The notes below the pieces were generated by a model, which was given only the letters and a program-made list of their open reading frames with translations, searched no databases and was not told the origin of the DNA. 9,566 nt of DNA from Verrucomicrobiota bacterium (lineage in GTDB: Bacteria > Verrucomicrobiota > Verrucomicrobiia > Limisphaerales > CAIQOK01): positions 1 to 9,566 of the forward strand of contig JANYDP010000558.1 of the NCBI GenBank assembly GCA_025363535.1. The letters run 5' to 3'. Both the position numbers and the translations under genes were made by a program. Positions 5,990 to 9,566 of the stretch are shown in pieces; position 1 is the stretch's first letter; the number at the start of each line of letters is the position of its first letter.

Positions 5990-6766
5990 ATGAAGAAAAT
6001 CATTGTCGGTGTGGTCGTCGTCGGGGTGCTCCTGCTGGTCGTCGGGCTGGTGGTATTGGGGCTTTCGCTCGACGGCCTCGTGAAGCGGGGCGTCGAAACG
6101 GTCGCCCCGAAACTCACGAAGGTGGATGTGAAGCTCGACCAGGTCAGTCTCTCGCTGCTCTCGGGCGGCGGCAAGATTGGCGGCCTCGTAATCGGCAATC
6201 CGGAAGGCTTCAAGACGGCGCACGCCATCAGCGTCGGCGCGGCCACCCTCGTGGTTCAGCCCAGTTCTTTGATGTCGGACAAGATCGTCATCCGCACGGT
6301 TCGCGTGGAAGCGCCCGAGATCACTTTGGAATCCGGACTCAACGGCACCAACCTGAAAAAAATCCTGGCCAACGTGCAGGAATCCACCGGCGGCGGCGGC
6401 ACCAACGCGCCGGCCACTCCGGCCGCGAAAACGGACGGCGCCGGCAAAAAATTTGAAGTGGACGACTTCCTCATCGTCGGCGCGAAATTGACGTTCAGCG
6501 TGACCGGAGTCGGCAGCCAGGCGGTGACCCTTCCCGAAATTCATCTCTCGAATCTGGGGCAGGGGCCGGACGGCATCACGAGCGCCGAACTGACCAAGGT
6601 GGTCTTGACCGCCATTGAAAAAGCCGCCGCCAAAGCCGCGTCGGAAAATGCCGGCGAGATTGCCAAGGGTGCGACCAGTCTGGTCAAGGGGCTGACCGGC
6701 AAGACGAACGGTGCCGCCGTGGAAAACCTCGGCAAGGGCCTGGGCGATCTGTTGAAGAAGAAATAA
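5990..6766 (+). CDS. AsmA-like membrane-anchored envelope protein
   Basis: A 258-residue protein with one N-terminal membrane helix (about residues 4-26, IIVGVVVVGVLLLVVGLVVL) and the rest expected in the periplasm. The segment GKIGGLVIGNPEGFKTAHAI (61-80) carries the 'NPeGF' hallmark of AsmA/DUF748-type repeats, preceded by VDVKLDQVSLSLLSGG, also typical of those beta-helical proteins. It is far shorter than full AsmA proteins, so it is a minimal member. Residues 131-150 are a Gly/Ala/Thr-rich linker, 155-190 a second beta segment (FEVDDFLIVGAKLTFSVTGV), and the C-terminus is a Lys/Ala-rich amphipathic helix (EKAAAKAASENAGEIAKG). The family acts in outer-membrane lipid or envelope maintenance; the exact role here is not known. 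I chose ATG 5990, with GGAG 12 bp upstream, because the membrane helix begins at once; the longer frame from 5882 would place 36 non-membrane residues, encoded partly by the palindromic repeat, in front. mtnP follows after 71 bp. Confidence 0.8.
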   Translation: MKKIIVGVVVVGVLLLVVGLVVLGLSLDGLVKRGVETVAPKLTKVDVKLDQVSLSLLSGGGKIGGLVIGNPEGFKTAHAISVGAATLVVQPSSLMSDKIVIRTVRVEAPEITLESGLNGTNLKKILANVQESTGGGGTNAPATPAAKTDGAGKKFEVDDFLIVGAKLTFSVTGVGSQAVTLPEIHLSNLGQGPDGITSAELTKVVLTAIEKAAAKAASENAGEIAKGATSLVKGLTGKTNGAAVENLGKGLGDLLKKK

Positions 6767-6787
6767 ACCGGCGGCGAACACGGCCCG

Positions 6788-6825
6788 GCGGATGTTTTCA
6801 ATTTTCATTTCCTCCTGTCATCCGC
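6788..6825 (+). other. Inverted repeat before mtnP
   Basis: GCGGATG (6788-6794) and CATCCGC (6819-6825) are perfect complements separated by 24 nt that are T-rich and include TTTCCTCCT. The second arm ends 12 bp before the mtnP start. It could be a leader hairpin or a weak terminator of the upstream gene, but there is no U-tract after the second arm. No Shine-Dalgarno sequence is seen before mtnP. Confidence 0.3.
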
Positions 6826-6837
6826 TATAAACCGCGC

Positions 6838-7701
6838 ATGTCCAACCATCGCATCGGCATCATCGGCGGCAGCGGGCTGTATCACCTCGAAGGCTTCACC
6901 AATCAAAAATGGGTGAAGGTCAAAACGCCGTTCGGTTCGCCGTCGGACGAACTGCTCACGGGCAAACTCGCCGGTCGTGACGTGGTCTTTCTCCCGCGCC
7001 ACGGCCGTGGCCACCGCATCCTGCCGAGCGAACTGAATCATCGCGCCAACATCTGGGCGATGAAAAAGCTCGGCGTGGCCTGGATCATCAGCGCCAGCGC
7101 CGTCGGCTCACTTCAGGCGAAGTACCAGCCGCGCGACATCGTGCTGGTGGATCAGTTCCTCGACCGCACCAAGCGTGACTGCGAACACACGTTTTTCGGA
7201 CGCGGCATCGTGGGGCACATCGCCTTCGCCGATCCGGTGTGCGAGGAGTTGCGCCGGTTGCTTTTGAAGAATGGCCGCGCGTTGAAGGCCCGCATCCACG
7301 ACGGCGGCACCTACGTGAACATGGAAGGCCCGCAGTTCAGCACGCGCGCCGAATCACTGACGAATCATAAGCTGGGTTATGACGTCATCGGCATGACGAA
7401 CTTGGGCGAGGCCAAATGTTCGCGCGAGGCCGAGATCGCCTTCGCCTCGCTCGCGCTGATCACGGATTACGACTGCTGGAAAGTGGATGAAGCCCATGTC
7501 ACGGTGGAAATGGTGATAGATAATCTCCGGCATAACGCCGAACTGGCCAAGGCGATCATCGCGAAAACCATCCCGCAAATTCCCACCGAACCGAACTGGC
7601 CCTGCCATTCCGCGCTGAAGAACGCCATCATGACGGATCGTCAGGCCTGGCCGAAGCAAGCCATCGCCGCCTTGAAGCCGATCCTGGCGAAATATCTTTG
7701 A
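6838..7701 (+). CDS. mtnP: S-methyl-5'-thioadenosine phosphorylase (MtnP/MTAP)
   Basis: This cytoplasmic enzyme splits 5'-methylthioadenosine, a by-product of polyamine synthesis, with phosphate into adenine and 5-methylthioribose 1-phosphate, the entry to methionine salvage. The 287-residue protein matches the family length and order: phosphate loop IGIIGGSGLY (6-15), RHGRGH (54-59), NHRANIWA (67-74), SASAVGSL (85-92), GTYVNMEGPQFSTRAES (157-173), GMTNLGEAKCSREAEIAFAS (185-204) and TDYDCW (209-214). The two Asp residues of TDYD (Asp210, Asp212) are those that select adenine over hypoxanthine or guanine in MTAPs, which separates it from purine nucleoside phosphorylase and methylthioinosine phosphorylase. 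The phosphate loop has GGSG where the human enzyme has GGTG, a usual bacterial variant. The ATG at 6838 fits the family start. No other mtn gene is in the window. The stop is 62 bp before an insertion sequence. Confidence 0.96.
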   Translation: MSNHRIGIIGGSGLYHLEGFTNQKWVKVKTPFGSPSDELLTGKLAGRDVVFLPRHGRGHRILPSELNHRANIWAMKKLGVAWIISASAVGSLQAKYQPRDIVLVDQFLDRTKRDCEHTFFGRGIVGHIAFADPVCEELRRLLLKNGRALKARIHDGGTYVNMEGPQFSTRAESLTNHKLGYDVIGMTNLGEAKCSREAEIAFASLALITDYDCWKVDEAHVTVEMVIDNLRHNAELAKAIIAKTIPQIPTEPNWPCHSALKNAIMTDRQAWPKQAIAALKPILAKYL

Positions 7702-7703
7702 GC

Positions 7704-7763
7704 CTAGTTGATCAGCGCTTCGTCGTCGTTGAGCGTGATGACGCGCACCTGATCTGACGTGAC
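7704..7763 (-). pseudogene. Possible 3' remnant of a minus-strand gene next to the insertion sequence
   Basis: Read on the minus strand, the DNA between the IS left end and mtnP encodes VTSDQVRVITLNDDEALIN followed by TAG (7706-7704). The peptide has the look of a real C-terminus (alternating hydrophobic strand, then an acidic tail). The frame is closed immediately upstream by the TAG within the CTAG target duplication, so it is not simply the interrupted end of the gene at 8990. It may be a leftover from an earlier deletion, or chance. No family recognised. Confidence 0.25.
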
Positions 7764-7767
7764 CTAG
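7764..7767. repeat. Target-site duplication, left copy (CTAG)
   Basis: CTAG directly precedes the left terminal inverted repeat and is found again at 8984-8987 just outside the right one. It fits the YTAR target rule of the IS5 group. Confidence 0.75.
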
Positions 7768-7785
7768 GGAAACGCTGAAAAAATC
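7768..7785 (+). repeat. IS terminal inverted repeat, left
   Basis: GGAAACGCTGAAAAAATC; shares GGA, CGCTGA and AATC with the right end (13 of 18 positions). Confidence 0.75.
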
Positions 7786-7936
7786 CCCGTTTTCAAATTA
7801 TCAGGAGTGCAGACGAAAAAATGATCTGCCGTCCGCGAAGATTTTCTGCGGGCGGCTGGGTTGGCCCGGGCAACTTGGGTTTTGGCCGGGGTGGAACCGC
7901 CGGTTTTCGTCGCCGTGGCGGCGCGACCGCCGGCTT

Positions 7937-8911
7937 TTACGCCGTGACCCGCGGCCGCGCGCCGATCACCACGTTGGCCAAGCCAAACAGTATGTAGAGT
8001 TGGTGCCCGTTCTTCGCCAGTCCGCGATACCTGACCTTCCGGTGCCGGAATAAATTCTTCACAATATGGAACGGGTGTTCGACGAACGCCCGCACCGAGG
8101 CCTTCGCTTTCTCTGCCGCCTTCCGCGCTTCTTGCTCCGCGCCTTCGGCCCGCGCCCGGATGCCGCCGCGTTTGGCCGCAATCGGCCAGTCAATCTTCCG
8201 TCCCAACGCCACGATCTCCGCCCGCTTCGCGCCGCCGGTGTCGCCGGCATCGGCGTGGACTTGCGTCTCGTCGCCATGCAGCAGTTCGGCGGTCTTCGTC
8301 ACATCGGCCACGTTCGCTGCGGTCACCACCACGGTGTGCACCAGCTTGCTGTCCCGGTCCGCCCTGATGTGCGCCTTCATTCCGAAACACCATTGGTTGC
8401 CTTTCTTGGTCTGGTGCATTTCAGGGTCGCGTTCCTGCTTTTGGTTCTTGGTCGAGGACGCCGCGGCGATGAGCGTGGCCGCCACCAGCGTGCCGGCGCG
8501 CAACAGCAGTCCGCGCGTGGCGAGGTCGGGGTTGATGGCGGTGAAGAGAGCCTTGCACCGGCCGTGCGGCTCCAGCAGATGCCGGAAGTTCAGCAGCGTG
8601 GTGGCGGCAGGCACGCCCTCGGCTTGCAGGTCAATCCGGGCGAAGCGTTGCAGGGCCTGGCTGTCGTAGAGCGCATCTTCGAGGGCCGCGTCGGCCAGGG
8701 CATACCATTGCTGGAGAAAGTGGCTGCGCAGCATCCGCTCCAGCCCGATGGGCGGACGGCCGCGCGCCCCTTTGGGATAATGCGGTTCGATGACGGCCAG
8801 CAGCTTGGCCCACGGGACGGCCTCCTCCAGCTGGGCGAGAAACATTTCGCGGCGGGTGGTTTTCTTTTTGGCGGCAAACTCGGCGTGGGCAAACGTCGTC
8901 TGGTGCGGCAT
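7937..8911 (-). CDS. IS5-family transposase, first catalytic Asp replaced by Ala
   Basis: A 324-residue transposase of the IS5 group (Transposase IS4/IS5-type DDE domain with the N-terminal DUF772-type region). The N-terminal part has RREMFLAQLEEAVPW, IEPHYPKGARGRPPIGLERM and FLQQWYALADAALEDALYDS, all family signatures. I took ATG 8911 (MPHQTTFAHAEF) because relatives start there; a GTG at 8941 would add ten residues. Numbering from that GTG, the DDE motif region GT-x-V-D-AT normally supplies the first Asp, but here it is GTLVAATLIAAASSTKN, with Ala154 in its place (GCG codon). The second Asp is present in QVHADAG (Asp231), and the Glu in VEHPF (Glu288). In relatives DAG is usually followed by Tyr (DAGYTG); here it is Asp (DAGDTG). 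The stop at 7937 is at the usual family end (ILFGLANVVIGARPR). The catalytic change predicts an inactive enzyme. Confidence 0.9.
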   Translation of the reverse strand: MPHQTTFAHAEFAAKKKTTRREMFLAQLEEAVPWAKLLAVIEPHYPKGARGRPPIGLERMLRSHFLQQWYALADAALEDALYDSQALQRFARIDLQAEGVPAATTLLNFRHLLEPHGRCKALFTAINPDLATRGLLLRAGTLVAATLIAAASSTKNQKQERDPEMHQTKKGNQWCFGMKAHIRADRDSKLVHTVVVTAANVADVTKTAELLHGDETQVHADAGDTGGAKRAEIVALGRKIDWPIAAKRGGIRARAEGAEQEARKAAEKAKASVRAFVEHPFHIVKNLFRHRKVRYRGLAKNGHQLYILFGLANVVIGARPRVTA

Positions 8912-8965
8912 GCCGCCAAAATAAAAACTCCCCGTCGCCACGTCGCTAAAAATCAGAAGCCAACC

Positions 8966-8983
8966 GATTAAATCAGCGGCTCC
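8966..8983 (-). repeat. IS terminal inverted repeat, right
   Basis: Reads GGAGCCGCTGATTTAATC on the minus strand, the partner of the left end. Confidence 0.75.
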
Positions 8984-8987
8984 CTAG
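8984..8987. repeat. Target-site duplication, right copy (CTAG)
   Basis: Second copy of the CTAG found at 7764-7767. It lies 2 bp from the TAG stop codon of the SCP2 gene on the minus strand. Confidence 0.75.
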
Positions 8988-8989
8988 AA

Positions 8990-9566
8990 CTACGAAGGAA
9001 AACATTTTTTGAATGCCAGCAGCCACTTTGGGTTTACTTGCAGCCGCACGCGCCGCGTAAGCAGCGACCACAAGAGATTCCGCTCGCCCGCCAGAAAGCC
9101 CAACCACGTTTCCGAATCGGCAGTAATTTTGAGGTTTGGTTGGCCGAGCAATCCGTTTTCGACGGTCAATTTTCCGTCCCGAATCGTCACTGTCGCGTCG
9201 GCTGGTTCTTTGCCGGTGAAAACGAAATGATAAATGGCGTCCAGTTTTCCGGCGGCGTAACGCTGAAATGACTGCGGCATCCCAAACAGCAGAGTGGCGA
9301 TGCTTCGCGGACGCAACGAATTGCGCACGTGCCGGACGGTCTTGTGCGGATACCGCTTCTGCACGTGTGCTTCAGCATCCGAGCCGCGCACGACATACAC
9401 CGGCTCGCGCTTCGCCTGCAACGGACGCATTACGTCATCAGCGAAATTTTTCTTCGATGCCAGATAAGGTCCAATCACATCTTCGCCCGCCGGACAAACC
9501 GCCATGCAATACGCGGCCTTGTAGTTCGCGCCGAAGGAAAGGCTTTGCCAGGTCGAAACCGTTTCC
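8990..9566 (-). CDS. [4Fe-4S] ferredoxin-type / SCP2 sterol-carrier domain protein, C-terminal 191 residues
   Basis: The frame enters from the right edge and ends with TAG at 8992-8990, so the 5' part is missing; an internal ATG at 9505 is not the true start because the frame reads on upstream as WQSLSFGANYKAAYCMAVCP. There YCMAVCPAGEDVIGPYL (residues 19-35 of the visible part) has the C-x3-CP end of a ferredoxin-type iron-sulfur motif, whose other cysteines would lie outside the window. Residues about 53-80 (REPVYVVRGSDAEAHVQKR) form a conserved-looking linker. Residues 90-191 look like an SCP2/COG3255 lipid-binding fold: FQRYAAGKLDAIYHFVFTG, ATVTIRDGKLTVENG, KITADSETWLGFLAGERN and a closing LQVNPKWLLAFKKCF. 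The C-terminus seems natural, so the IS did not truncate it. The substrate is unknown; a redox role with a bound lipid is only a guess. Confidence 0.75.
   Translation of the reverse strand, partial: ETVSTWQSLSFGANYKAAYCMAVCPAGEDVIGPYLASKKNFADDVMRPLQAKREPVYVVRGSDAEAHVQKRYPHKTVRHVRNSLRPRSIATLLFGMPQSFQRYAAGKLDAIYHFVFTGKEPADATVTIRDGKLTVENGLLGQPNLKITADSETWLGFLAGERNLLWSLLTRRVRLQVNPKWLLAFKKCFPS

Larger units (their letters stand above)
7768..8983 (-). mobile_element. IS5-family insertion sequence (IS5 group), complete, 1216 bp
   Basis: The element is bounded by imperfect terminal inverted repeats, GGAAACGCTGAAAAAATC (7768-7785) and the complement of GGAGCCGCTGATTTAATC (8966-8983), which agree at 13 of 18 positions. 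Outside both ends is CTAG, a 4-bp duplication of YTAR type as known for the IS5 group, whose founding member is about 1195 bp. One transposase gene fills most of the element, on the minus strand. The 151 bp between the left repeat and the transposase stop hold no separate gene, although they read on in the transposase frame (see findings). Intact ends and a perfect target duplication indicate a fairly recent insertion, while the changed transposase active site suggests that it is now immobile unless helped in trans. It lies between mtnP and the SCP2 gene, 3 bp beyond the latter's stop codon. Confidence 0.88.

Noticed and set aside
5978..6808. Minus-strand frame of 276 codons opposite the AsmA-like gene
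   Set aside because: Arg/Gly/His-rich antisense shadow. The plus-strand product has a proper membrane anchor and the NPEGF motif.
8066..8971. Plus-strand frame of 301 codons opposite the transposase
   Set aside because: Shadow of the IS5 transposase, which matches its family along its length.
8984..9050. SCP2 gene truncated by the IS
   Set aside because: The stop codon lies before the target duplication, and the C-terminus (KWLLAFKKCF) looks like the normal domain end, so the coding sequence appears intact on this side.
8990..9505. SCP2 gene as a complete 171-residue protein starting at 9505
   Set aside because: The same frame is open to the right edge and encodes plausible sequence (WQSLSFGANYKAAYC) including a cysteine of the cluster motif, so the gene is cut by the window, not started there.

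Overview
The window reads as a chromosomal segment of a Gram-negative, high-GC bacterium, most likely a member of the Verrucomicrobiota (Pedosphaera/Limisphaera-like). The lineage is inferred from the DUF4912 protein with its C-terminal beta-sandwich, its pairing with a GH57 (DUF1957) enzyme, an lpxA gene (lipid A, so an outer membrane), and GC-rich interspersed repeats that I recall from that phylum and from Planctomycetes. No rRNA, tRNA or CRISPR array is visible.

Layout. From 1 to 5746 everything is on the minus strand. Read in transcription order (right to left) it holds: a DUF4912 protein (5746-4562); a 73-aa two-helix membrane protein (4557-4336); an AT-richer orphan gene with a PD-(D/E)XK nuclease signature (4257-3709); a GH57 1,4-alpha-glucan branching enzyme (3657-1936); a zinc-ribbon, single-TM protein (1816-1058); lpxA (1047-247); and the N-terminus of an exported protein cut by the left edge (204-1). 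From 5990 the strand switches. An AsmA-like membrane-anchored protein (5990-6766) and S-methyl-5'-thioadenosine phosphorylase, mtnP (6838-7701), run rightwards. They are followed by a complete IS5-group insertion sequence (7768-8983, CTAG target duplication) and the 3' part of a minus-strand gene for a [4Fe-4S]/SCP2 protein (8990 to the right edge).

How the genes fit together. DUF4912, the small membrane protein and GH57 look like an alpha-glucan (glycogen) module, into which the nuclease-like gene appears to have been inserted. The zinc-ribbon protein and lpxA form a second short operon tied to the cell envelope. AsmA-like protein and mtnP are co-directional but functionally unrelated (envelope; methionine salvage).

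Most notable observations: (i) a pair of inverted, hairpin-forming repeats lies inside the GH57 open reading frame and is translated in frame as a low-complexity insert of about 40 residues; (ii) the IS5 transposase has Ala where the first catalytic Asp of the DDE triad is expected; (iii) the orphan PD-(D/E)XK-like gene has base composition unlike its neighbours and abuts a heptamer tandem repeat; (iv) a 51-bp imperfect palindrome next to a 19-bp direct repeat sits in the divergent intergenic region. I did not find a clear multi-gene defence or other novel system. The best candidate for undescribed biology is the DUF4912/membrane protein/GH57 module and its repeat-bearing enzyme.
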